Below, piece by piece: positions 42,648 through 51,395 of a stretch of 64,000 bases of DNA. Each line of letters opens with the position of its first letter. The stretch's first letter is position 1. The position numbers and the translations under genes were made by a program. Under the pieces are notes generated by a model. It saw nothing but the letters and a program-made list of their open reading frames with translations, was not told where the DNA came from and did not search any database. This stretch comes from Prorocentrum cordatum (taxonomy: Eukaryota > Sar > Dinophyceae > Prorocentrales > Prorocentraceae), in contig CAUYUJ010019358.1 in assembly GCA_963575745.1 (NCBI GenBank), positions 7,501 through 71,500 on the forward strand. Reading direction: 5' to 3'.

Positions 42648-43601
42648 GTGGCCGACGGAGAGCTGATCATGGGCACGGCAGTGCCCGACTCTGACGACGA
42701 GCCCGACGCAAAAGGCCTCTATGCGGAGCTGCAGCGTGGGCAGGAAGAACTACGAGCTGGGCTGGCGGCGATCACGGAGGCGCTGAAGAAGGACAAGGGG
42801 GAGCCGCCGAGCAAGGCCTCTGGAGGTCACGGCTGGAGCACTGACGAGGCTGCGCCGACGAGTGCGCAGTTGGACCAGTTCATAGCCAAGCTGAACGAGC
42901 ACGAGGAGTTGGTGAAGAGCGACTCGGACCGTGGCACGAGGGGTAGTGGGCGTGAGGCTGGGAAGTCCGCCTCAGACTCGGACTGGGAGCGGCTGCCCTC
43001 ATCACCAGGCTCTGGGTCAGTCACGGACACGATCGCCCAGCTGGAGATGGAGAGCAAGAATCCCAGGGACGCCCTCTTGCAGACCTTGAAGAGCTACGAG
43101 CACGTCCCCAACATGCGTGTGGGGGGTATCAAGACGCGGGTCGCCCCGACGGTGCTGAGCAAGATCTACAGGGGGGGGCGGTCCGCGAAGCTCGAGGTCC
43201 AGGAGTGGCTGAGGAGCAAGGAGTTATCCAAGGCTCCCATCGCCAACGAGATGCTGGTGTTGGCCATGACTTTGGACCGCATGATGGTCTCAGGTGACTT
43301 CAAGGGTTTGATCAACTCGCAGGCCAGCGAGCTGAGTTGCCTCAGGATGTACGCGATCATGAAGGCCTACGAGGGTGTTACGTGCGAGCATGACTGGAAG
43401 AGGCCTCGCAATGCTAGCGGGGCGAAGTGGAAGTCGAAGGTCGATTGGTCGCTGGGTGAGGAGTACTTGAGGCTGACGTCCCACGACACCATCGAGGACA
43501 CGCTCGCGGACGAGGAGGTGACGGACAAGTTGAGGAAGAGGGCGCAGATCCAGAAGCACTTGACGTCGGTGCGGGACGCGGCGCCCAAGGATGACGAATA
43601 G
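42648..43601 (+). CDS. ORF2 of the DIRS-like element, gag-like
   Basis: 317 codons. The N-terminal ~110 residues are polar and acidic with a short coiled coil (YAELQRGQEELRAGLAAITE). The C-terminal half is helical and compact (KTRVAPTVLSKIYRGGRSAK; NEMLVLAMTLDRMMVSGDFK), as expected for a capsid-like structural protein. No zinc knuckle seen. The gag role is inferred from position before RT. Confidence 0.6.
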   Translation: MADGELIMGTAVPDSDDEPDAKGLYAELQRGQEELRAGLAAITEALKKDKGEPPSKASGGHGWSTDEAAPTSAQLDQFIAKLNEHEELVKSDSDRGTRGSGREAGKSASDSDWERLPSSPGSGSVTDTIAQLEMESKNPRDALLQTLKSYEHVPNMRVGGIKTRVAPTVLSKIYRGGRSAKLEVQEWLRSKELSKAPIANEMLVLAMTLDRMMVSGDFKGLINSQASELSCLRMYAIMKAYEGVTCEHDWKRPRNASGAKWKSKVDWSLGEEYLRLTSHDTIEDTLADEEVTDKLRKRAQIQKHLTSVRDAAPKDDE

Positions 43602-43845
43602 GGGTGGCCCGAGGGTTCGCTTTGGAGTGGCGACCCTTGGGCAAGTCTCGCACTGCTGTGCTCACTCCTGTGGATCTGTGCTGCGTGGGTTTCGTCAGCG
43701 GGGAGATCGTCAGGTCGAGGGTGGAGCAGGAGGGGAGGCTTCCTCGGGATCGTCGTGCTGACCCTCGCCCAACCGGTGCACGCTGGAGGGCGAGGTTTCT
43801 TTTGTTCAGGCCGTGTTTTGTATATCTCGGACCTGAACAGCACCA

Positions 43846-46800
43846 GTGCGCTCAACCTACGTCGTGCTCCACGTGAGCAGGTGCTTCCTTTACGGCGGCC
43901 TGATGATGGTGGACTTCAGGGAGCGGGACCCTCTTCGGAGTTTGCCTTCGCCCACGGGACCCCTGGCCACGCGAGCTGCGAGTTCGGGCTTCACGACGGA
44001 GCAGCTGAGGCTTACCTGGCTGCGCACTTGTCGGACGGTGCGGGCTCTACGGTCGTTGGCGGCGGGGCGTGTTGGGGCGGACGATGGGTCGTCTGTCCCG
44101 ACCTCGTGGGGGGACGCAACGGGGCTCCAGCGCAAGGTGGTCTACGACATCTGGGACCGCCACGCCTCTCTTGGGGCGTGGGGGAGCATCAACGACGGCA
44201 AGGCGGTGCTTCGCCGTCTGCGGGGGTCCGACAGCTCGGGCTACGCAGTGGGTGGAGGATGCGGCCGCAAGCGGATTACTACTACTACGTTCATCAAGAA
44301 GGGCGACCTCTGCAGGATGGTGGCGGACCAGGTCTCGCTGCCGCCTCCAGGGGCCGCGGGCCTGCCTCTGACGGACCTCTCGACCACCGCGGCGCCCTAC
44401 CTAGAGCGTTTCGAGAGTCGGATGCTGGAGGATCCGAAGGAGGTGGACTGGGGGAGATACGATGGTATCAAGAGTTACTCCGATCCAGGTTGGAAGGATC
44501 GTCACACCAGGCTCACCGTGGCCATGAGGATGATGCGGGCAGGGATGGTCCAGTACGTCAAGGAGGTGAAGCACACCGTAGGCCTTTTCTGCGTGGCCAA
44601 GGACGTGAGCGAGGACGGGCGGAATGTGATCAAGTCCCGCCTCATTTGGGACGCTCGGAAGGTGAATCTGCTTTTTCGGCGACCTCCGTGGACCCCGCTA
44701 GGGTCGCCATCCGCCCTGTCCGAGTTGGAGTTGACGGCGGACATCTTGAAGGACCGCGTGCTGGGCAGCTTCCAGGGGGACGTGCCCGATTGGTTCTACA
44801 GGTTGAGGTGGACGGACGGGCTGGCGGAGTACTTCACGCTGGAGGGGGTCTCGCCCGAGGAGCTCCACACCTTCGCGAAGGATGCGGGGGTGGAGCTGCC
44901 AGCCCCGCCTGCGGGAGCCGCGGGCGTGGGATCAGTGGCGCCTGTGATGGGAGCTGCCTGGGCGGTCTTCCTGGCCCACTCGGCGCTCGTGGATTGCTTC
45001 GAGTCCATGGAGGGGTTGGTCACGGAGCAGATCACTTTGGGCAGGGTGTGCCCGAGTTTCGCCAAGGCCGAGCTCCTCCTCTTGCTGTATATCGACGACT
45101 ACATCGGGTTGAAGCTGGTGAAGGATGGGGAGGACTCGGACCTCGAGGTCACGAAGGGCCACGTGCGGAGCTACCTGAATGCCAGGGGGCTCGCCGTGCA
45201 CAAGGAGGAGGCTGGGGAAGGGCTGCGTCGCGGGCTTGGCCTTACCATATCTGGGCGGCCCTATACGTTGAAGGTCTACCCCGAGAAGATGAAGGACCTG
45301 ATCATCTGCACCGAGGCCATTGCGGTGACTCGGTCTGTGCGGCCACGGGAGCTTGCCACGGTGGTGGGCTGCTGGGCGTGGGCGATGCTGGTCTGTCGGC
45401 CTGCCTTCGCAATCCTGGACGCCTGCTACCGGTGGGTCGGGGCCTTTGCGGGGGAGGAGGCCGAGAGGACGCAGCGCCTCCCTGTCCCCGTGTTGGAGGA
45501 GTTGACGGCCCTGTCATCGCTGGCCATCTTCTTCGAGGCGAACTTGGAGCTGGACTGGCACACGACAGTCTATATGACCGACGCCAGCGACGAGGGCTTC
45601 GGAGCTGTTGCGACGAAGTCGAGCGTGGAGGAGATCAGGGACGAGCTGGACCGTGGTGCCGAGCAGGTGTGGCAGATTCGAGTAGGGGAGATGCACGCGG
45701 AGATAGAGGACGAGGTGAGCAAGGAGGGCTTGGAGGAGGACGAGATGATGCACCCGAGCGAGGGACGTCCTGGTATACTTACGCTGGAGCAGGGCTTGCT
45801 GGACCTGAAGGGGGACCTCGGGGACCAGGTGAGCGCTTGGATGGAGGACGTGCGCATGGGGGAGTTGATGGACGTGACGGTGGTGGAACGGCTCTTCAGC
45901 CGACTGCGGAGGCGGTGGTACTGGATCTGCCACCTCACCTTGTTCCTGGACACCTTCTCGGACGACTACTACAGGGACTCGCGCACGCCCTGGGGTTACG
46001 AAGGGCTCAGCGAGGGTATGCAGCGCAAGGTCGACGAGGACAACTACATTGCTCAGGTGATCATCGAGGTCGCCAGGCTCGCGGTCCGCGAGGGTTTGGG
46101 CTTCATTATCTTGGGACCCGTGGCGGTGAAGATGCTGGAGTGGGCACCCTGGGACAGGCTCGCCGAGACGGAGGGCGTTTTCTCCCTGGAGGTGGGCGAG
46201 CTGGTGGTGCTGACCAACCTGGCGGGGCTCGTGGACAACGGGGGGCTATGGGACGAGTTCCCGCTGACCTCAGGCGTCGCCGTCAGCTATGGGGACGTCT
46301 TTCTGGAGCACTACGCCACGAGGTTAGAGCAGCTCGACTACACCTGGAGCGAAGTACCAAAGGGGGCGCAGGTGCGACTGCGACGGGGTCGACCGCGGGT
46401 GGTGCGGAGCAGGGGGCAGGTGATGCCCATCGGAGCTTCCTGGGTCGACGAGTCGAGGTGGTACGAGCTCTTCAGGGGGCGTTGGGAGGCGGAGGAACAC
46501 AACAATGTGCTGGAGCTGCGGTGCGTGGTGAGCGTGCTGCGACATCTGGCGAGATCTTCGAGATGCTGGCACAAGCGAGTGGTGATCATGACGGACTCTG
46601 TGGTCTCCATGGGCGTGCTGCAGAAGGGTCGTTCATCAGCGACGTCGCTTTTGAGGTTGGCACGAGTGGCATGTGGCATCGCGCTGGCATTGGGCATCAG
46701 AGGTTACTACCGGTGGGTGCCCAGCCAGTGGAACATGGCCGACGGCCCGAGCCGTGGTGTCGACATCGGCGCAGCGGACGAAACGAAGCAGGCGCACAGG

Positions 46801-46860
46801 ATGAGGACGACGCCCAAGGCGGTGCGGCCGCTGCTGCAGGTGCTGGAACGGCGGCGGTGA
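43846..46860 (+). CDS. Reverse transcriptase-RNase H of the DIRS-like element
   Basis: 1004 codons from ATG. RT: VIKSRLIWDARKVN (fingers/palm), then motif C LYIDDYIGL with the two Asp at residues 417-418. RNase H: first Asp at residue 579 (YMTDASDEGFGAV), Glu at about 890 (NNVLELRCV), Asp at about 917 (IMTDSVVSMG) and last Asp at about 966 (NMADGPSRG). The 310-residue distance between the first Asp and the Glu means RNase H carries a large insertion. The ATG at 43846 is the first in frame and lies 245 bp after ORF2. The conserved domain begins later, so an alternative start is possible. Confidence 0.88.
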   Translation: MRSTYVVLHVSRCFLYGGLMMVDFRERDPLRSLPSPTGPLATRAASSGFTTEQLRLTWLRTCRTVRALRSLAAGRVGADDGSSVPTSWGDATGLQRKVVYDIWDRHASLGAWGSINDGKAVLRRLRGSDSSGYAVGGGCGRKRITTTTFIKKGDLCRMVADQVSLPPPGAAGLPLTDLSTTAAPYLERFESRMLEDPKEVDWGRYDGIKSYSDPGWKDRHTRLTVAMRMMRAGMVQYVKEVKHTVGLFCVAKDVSEDGRNVIKSRLIWDARKVNLLFRRPPWTPLGSPSALSELELTADILKDRVLGSFQGDVPDWFYRLRWTDGLAEYFTLEGVSPEELHTFAKDAGVELPAPPAGAAGVGSVAPVMGAAWAVFLAHSALVDCFESMEGLVTEQITLGRVCPSFAKAELLLLLYIDDYIGLKLVKDGEDSDLEVTKGHVRSYLNARGLAVHKEEAGEGLRRGLGLTISGRPYTLKVYPEKMKDLIICTEAIAVTRSVRPRELATVVGCWAWAMLVCRPAFAILDACYRWVGAFAGEEAERTQRLPVPVLEELTALSSLAIFFEANLELDWHTTVYMTDASDEGFGAVATKSSVEEIRDELDRGAEQVWQIRVGEMHAEIEDEVSKEGLEEDEMMHPSEGRPGILTLEQGLLDLKGDLGDQVSAWMEDVRMGELMDVTVVERLFSRLRRRWYWICHLTLFLDTFSDDYYRDSRTPWGYEGLSEGMQRKVDEDNYIAQVIIEVARLAVREGLGFIILGPVAVKMLEWAPWDRLAETEGVFSLEVGELVVLTNLAGLVDNGGLWDEFPLTSGVAVSYGDVFLEHYATRLEQLDYTWSEVPKGAQVRLRRGRPRVVRSRGQVMPIGASWVDESRWYELFRGRWEAEEHNNVLELRCVVSVLRHLARSSRCWHKRVVIMTDSVVSMGVLQKGRSSATSLLRLARVACGIALALGIRGYYRWVPSQWNMADGPSRGVDIGAADETKQAHRMRTTPKAVRPLLQVLERRR

Positions 46861-47084
46861 CCCGCGGGACCTTGGCGGTGCGTCTGGGGCTCGACTACCT
46901 TCTCAGCAGGGAGGCCTCGGCCTCCCAAGCGAGAACGTGGCGGCCTTGGGCGTCTACCTCGGCGACGTGGGTCGCTACTGCTGCCACATCGGGAGCTACG
47001 GCGACTGCGGGAAGGTGCTGCAGGGCTTCGCGCTGGGCCGCCGCTGGCGGCGACGCTGTTTCGGCGGCGAGGAGCGGCGGCAGG

Positions 47085-48221
47085 ATGTCCCTCTGGGTAG
47101 TGCTGGTGGTGACGCTGCACGTGGCCAGTGGCGCCCGCAGGGGGGCGTCTGCACCGCCGCTGCAGAAGCGCGGCGCACGTGCCTGGCAGCAGGCCAAGCA
47201 GGACCGCCCTCGGTGGAACAACAGGTTGGTGGTCCACGCGGTCGACGACTCCACCAACGTCGTCTACGAGCGGGAGGTCAGGGCCTTCCTCGTCGACTGC
47301 AAGCGCGGGGAGGTGCCGTTCACGACCCTGGAGCAGAGGGACCGCGCGCTGGGGAACTACATCAGCGACCTCTGCTACCTGAGGGGTGACAACTACATGA
47401 AGGCCTCCCTCGCTTTCAATGGCTTCATGCATATCTTCGAGGATCATCGAGGGAGGCTCCCGACAGCGCACCGTGCGCTGAAGTCGTGGGAGCGCATGCA
47501 GTTCGGAGGCGAGGGCCACCCGATCCCGTTCCAGGCGATGGGGGTGATCATCACAAGGATGCTGGAGATGGGGCACCTGCTCGAGGCGAGTGCCTGCATC
47601 GTGCAGCTGGACGGCTGGCTTCGGGAGCAGGACTGGGAGATGCTGCGGGTCAAGCACGTCAGTTTCACGCCCGACGGCGGCGTGGGCCTCAAGCTTGGCG
47701 ACCGCATGATGGGACAGAAGACCAAGACGGGCGCCAACCAGGGTGCCGTGCTGGAGTGGCCACTGTCGAAGCTCTTGATGAAGGTGCTGGTCCAAGATCG
47801 GGAGCCTGATGACCAGGTCTTCCCTTTCACCCAGCCGAGCTTCCGCAAGGTCTGGATGAAGACGCTGAAGGCGGTGGGCCTGGAGACCATGGGGCCGCCG
47901 CATGGCATGCGCCACGCGGCTGCGGCCCGCTTCGTGGCGCTGAGCGGCGACCTGGAGGCGGCGCGCAGGCGGGGCCGCTGGGCTTCCACCGCCGGCCTCC
48001 AGCGCTACACCAAGTGCCACGCGCTGGTGGAGAAGCTCAGCGAGCTGGACGGCACGCAGATCAAGCAGGGCTGTGCCTTCTGGCGCCGCCCGCGCCAGGC
48101 GGTGCACGACGCCGTCGTGAGAGGGCCAGGCGCGGGGACGCCTCTCGGCAGACGCATCGTCGGTGCTCTTGCGAGCGCCCGTGGCCGTGAGGTCCCCGTC
48201 GCAATGTACGGAGCGACGTAG
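47085..48221 (+). CDS. Tyrosine recombinase of the DIRS-like element
   Basis: It integrates the circular cDNA by site-specific recombination. The start chosen is ATG at 47085 (MSLWVVLVVTLHVASGARRG), 225 bp after the RT stop, giving 378 codons. Catalytic set: Arg 188 (EMLRVKHV), His 273 and Arg 276 (PHGMRHAAAARF), Trp in RRGRWAS and nucleophile Tyr 308 (GLQRYTKCH). KTKTGANQG supplies a plausible Lys loop. The N-terminal ~25 residues are hydrophobic and may be dispensable. The same frame is open far upstream, under the RT gene, but that part is an out-of-frame shadow. Confidence 0.88.
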   Translation: MSLWVVLVVTLHVASGARRGASAPPLQKRGARAWQQAKQDRPRWNNRLVVHAVDDSTNVVYEREVRAFLVDCKRGEVPFTTLEQRDRALGNYISDLCYLRGDNYMKASLAFNGFMHIFEDHRGRLPTAHRALKSWERMQFGGEGHPIPFQAMGVIITRMLEMGHLLEASACIVQLDGWLREQDWEMLRVKHVSFTPDGGVGLKLGDRMMGQKTKTGANQGAVLEWPLSKLLMKVLVQDREPDDQVFPFTQPSFRKVWMKTLKAVGLETMGPPHGMRHAAAARFVALSGDLEAARRRGRWASTAGLQRYTKCHALVEKLSELDGTQIKQGCAFWRRPRQAVHDAVVRGPGAGTPLGRRIVGALASARGREVPVAMYGAT

Positions 48222-48354
48222 GCAGCTCCCTCTTCCTACCTAATGATATCGAGCCAAGTCTGGAGAGGGGGTTCCTTGGGGGGAGGCCGTGAGGTTTTAA
48301 GCAAAGCTGTAAGGTTATCTGCCTCGCTCTCCCACCCACCCGTGTCGCCCGTGC

Positions 48355-49095
48355 TCGGCAGTCTTTTTTTGAAGGCCTTTGGCCAGTGGCCCAGTAGGGG
48401 TCGAAAAAGTTTTGTGGTTTGGCCCAGGTCGAAGGCTCAGGTAGCTGGCCTGGGTTTATGCTGTGCTCATGCAGCCAGCTGAGCTGCTCTCTTTTTCTCT
48501 GAAGAATTTCTGGGGTTGAACACCCCCTCGGCCCGCGCCCTGGTGCAAATATCGTCTCGTCAGCATCGGTCTGTTGTGTTTGCAGTATTCCTGCCAGCCC
48601 TCTCGGGCTCTGCTCCGCCTATCCCCCCTCAAGGGTTTTCTACCCCTCCCCCAGACTGGCTCTGAGTATAGGGTTCCCGTGTAAATAGTTGTTCTTGAAC
48701 TTTATTTTACACTACCCATCGTAGTCTGTTAGCCGCCCTTTCCCCCTCCGTCCCCCTCTGCCCCTCTGGGCTCAAGTCGGCCCCACCGCACCCTCCCTTT
48801 GGGGAGGGGTCGAAAAAGTTTTGTGGTTTGGCCCAGGTCGAAGGCTCAGGTAGCTGGCCTGGGTTTATGCTGTGCTCATGCAGCCAGCTGAGCTGCTCTC
48901 TTTTTCTCTGAAGAATTTCTGGGGTTGAACACCCCCTCGGCCCGCGCCCTGGTGCAAATATCGTCTCGTCAGCATCGGTCTGTTGTGTTTGCAGTATTCC
49001 TGCCAGCCCTCTCGGGCTCTGCTCCGCCTATCCCCCCTCAAGGGTTTTCTACCCCTCCCCCAGACTGGCTCTGAGTATACGGTTCCCGTGTAAAC
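48355..49095 (+). repeat. Right part of the 415-bp repeat: one interrupted and one full unit
   Basis: 48395-48685 and 48806-49090 are nearly identical and related to the large array (GGGGTCGAAAAAGTT, a CAGCCAGCTGAGCTG-like segment, TCAAGGGTTTTC, and CTGAGTATA near the end). They end at GTGTAAACGTG, as the big array does at 27545. Confidence 0.9.
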
Positions 49096-49105
49096 GTGTA
49101 AAAGC

Positions 49106-49562
49106 ACTCCACGTTGAACACCCTGTTGCCGTCGCCGTTGCGCACGTAGTTCAAGCACTCCTTGGTGGCCCTCCCCAACGTGTTGCTGCGGTGGCAGCCC
49201 TTGGAACAATTGGTCAAGGCCACGACGCCCTTGATGTCGGGCTCGCCGATCAGCTGCTCCGCGGCCGCGAAGACGCCGTGCACGACCTCCTTCACGGCGC
49301 GCATGAATGTGTTCTGGCCGAACACGCTCAATATGGTCTTCGGCGAGGAGCCATCCTGGTCGTACGACACTCCGTCCAACCCAGGATCTCGCATGACCTG
49401 CCTCAGGTCCACCTTGAACGACACGATGTCGGACTCCTCGACGATCCGCGACGCCCAGACCGACTTGCCGTGGTGCACCTCACCGTATGTGAGGATAGCA
49501 ACTGGCACAGGGATCGCGTGCTCGCGCACGTAGGCCGCAAGCTCCTGCGCGTGCTCGTCCAT
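49106..49562 (-). CDS. First exon of the gene split by the repeat/DIRS intron
   Basis: ATG at 49562. The frame reads ELAAYVREHAIPVPVAILTY, then a VWASRIVEESDIVSFKVDLR segment, and near the end VVALTNCSKGCHRSNTLGR and a DGNRVFNVE boundary. The CSKGCHRSN loop recalls the C..G.HRS loop of RapZ-type C-terminal domains, but this is only a shape match. The exon is proposed to end at 49106, before a GC donor (GAGT^GCTTTTAC), with the acceptor at 41530. The two frames fit in phase. Function unknown. Confidence 0.5.
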
Positions 49563-50349
49563 GGCACGCGATGGAGGAGCGCAGCACGACGGCGCGCTGG
49601 AGCGTCGGGCCCGTGGGGCGCGTGCGCGCTGGAGCCCCGAGCGGTGCTCAAAGGCTCGAAAAAAGCCAAAACGGCAATGGCGATGACAACGATGATGAAC
49701 GTTACTTTGCCCATAATTTCTGCACTGATCAGTGCAACGGTTGCTGCTGGTGACTCATGGCAATGACGATGACCATACATATACATATACAAACATATAC
49801 GGGGCGTCATGAAGTCGCTAATAGGGGGCTGAAGCAAGGGCGTCGGCAGACATGTGTCGACCATCGTTCGTATGAGATCCTCAGCGTGGGTGTCAGAAGC
49901 GATGGTGAGGATGATGATACATGGGGGTCGCATCGGTCAGTCGGCCATTGGTGGTCGACAATTGGCAGGCTAACGAACCAATGCTGCATGTGATAGCAAT
50001 GTCCTGAATGTGCCGCGATGGCCGAGTAGTAACGTGGGTGTACATACGCAGAGCGCACAGTGTGTCACATGGACGATGATGAGGATATGTTTAGGGGAGC
50101 ATGCGCGCGGTAGAAGGATGCGGAGGATGGGCACGGCTACGATTGACGAGTTGTGTATCCCATCATGTTAAGTGTTGTTGCACGGCGCTCCTCAACACGA
50201 CCACCGAGCCCGCAGTGATTGGCGACATGACGCAACATCTCCGCCCACGAAGCGAATGCTCAACTCCCAACGCATGCGCTCTACACAAGATTGAGAATGC
50301 AAAACAACCCCGCGTCGCACGCTCTACACAGGCACCGTGCTACCGTGCA
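49563..50349. other. Non-coding spacer
   Basis: No gene supported. Moderate AT content, with CA/TA-rich runs near 49760-49800 and several CGACAAT words, as in other spacers of this part. Confidence 0.5.
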
Positions 50350-51137
50350 TCAGTCACGAGCTCTTACTCGATCGTCCTCCTCATCACTATCCGCCCCCGC
50401 GCCCTCCGCGCAAGACTGAGCCTCGGCGACGCCGTCGCCGACCTGCCAGGACTGAGCCTTCTCCGCCGCGACCTCGACAGAGTTGCCGTGCTTGTCCAGC
50501 CTGAAGTACTTACTGGCCTTGGCACCGTCGTCGCTCTCCTTACAAGCCCGAACGCAAGCCCGACCGTTCTTGTTGGTGGCCCACATGTGCATGAGACCCA
50601 AGTTCGCGATCGGGGACTCCTGCTTGCGCCGCTGCGCGTTGTCGAAGGCATCGAACTGGGCCCGCACCACCCTCGACAAGTACGCGAGCGTCGACGAGTT
50701 GCACTCGACCAGAAAGAAGATCAGGCACCCCAGGCTTGTTCAGGACGACCTTGATGCTGCGGGACGGCTCATCGCCCATCGCAGGCAACGTGACCTCCTT
50801 GAACGTATCTTCGGCCACAAGCAAGCGCGACGGCGCTTCCCTGGTCCAGCGCTTGTTCCTCACCTTGCACTCCGAATAGACGGCGTCGTCCTTGAGCTTG
50901 CGTATGTCGTTGACCAGCGTAGTCCGACTCGACGGCCTGTCGCACGCCTTGCTCCTGAGCCCATGCAGGAACAGCTTGTCGGCGAGCCTGCCTATTTGAA
51001 CTTAAGCTGAAGAGCTGCTCGCCGCCAACTCCGTAGATGCGGATGCGCGCGCTCGCACCGCCAGGGCCGGTGACCTCAAAAGCTGGCTTGAGTTCGAAAG
51101 CCATGCTTGACCACTTGAGCCATGCTGGCAACTGCAT
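50350..51137 (-). pseudogene. Protein-coding region of unknown function, two frame changes
   Basis: ATG at 51137 begins MQLPAWLKWSSMAFELKPAF. Near 51000 the natural sequence passes to another frame (QIGRLADKLFLHGLRSKACD, then KLKDDAVYSECKVRNKRWTR). Near 50720 it passes to a third (FLVECNSSTLAYLSRVVRAQ, then NLGLMHMWATNKNGRACVRA). An acidic tail ends at 50350. All three pieces look coding and adjoin exactly, so this is one gene with two one-base shifts, either decayed or containing sequence errors. No family recognised. Confidence 0.5.
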
Positions 51138-51395
51138 CGATTAGTGATGAAAGTGCGACGTGCTATGGTAGCGACAGCGATTGATGCGATAAGGGTCGAC
51201 GAGTGTGTAACCGGCCGAACTACACATCAAACTCTAAAGCGCGTCACGTTCACATGGCGCTTGGGGCTCGCCCACAATTAGAGCTCCCCACCCGCCCAAT
51301 CCTGATAGCCGCGTGCGCGCGCTGAGCGACGCACGCATGCGAATGCCCAGCGATCTCACGCAGCTTTGCGAACCCGCTTCGATTGAAGAACGGGC

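Larger units (their letters stand above)
41610..48354 (+). mobile_element. DIRS-like tyrosine-recombinase retroelement
   Basis: Four plus-strand ORFs lie in order: a membrane-protein ORF, a gag-like ORF, RT-RNaseH and a tyrosine recombinase. There is no integrase and no LTR, which is the DIRS/Ngaro arrangement. The ends proposed here are a 10-bp inverted repeat, GCACGGGCGA at 41610-41619 and TCGCCCGTGC at 48345-48354. The element interrupts a 415-bp repeat, and TCG flanks both sides (TCGGC if overlap is allowed). All key catalytic residues are present and no internal stop is seen, so the copy looks recent. Confidence 0.82.
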
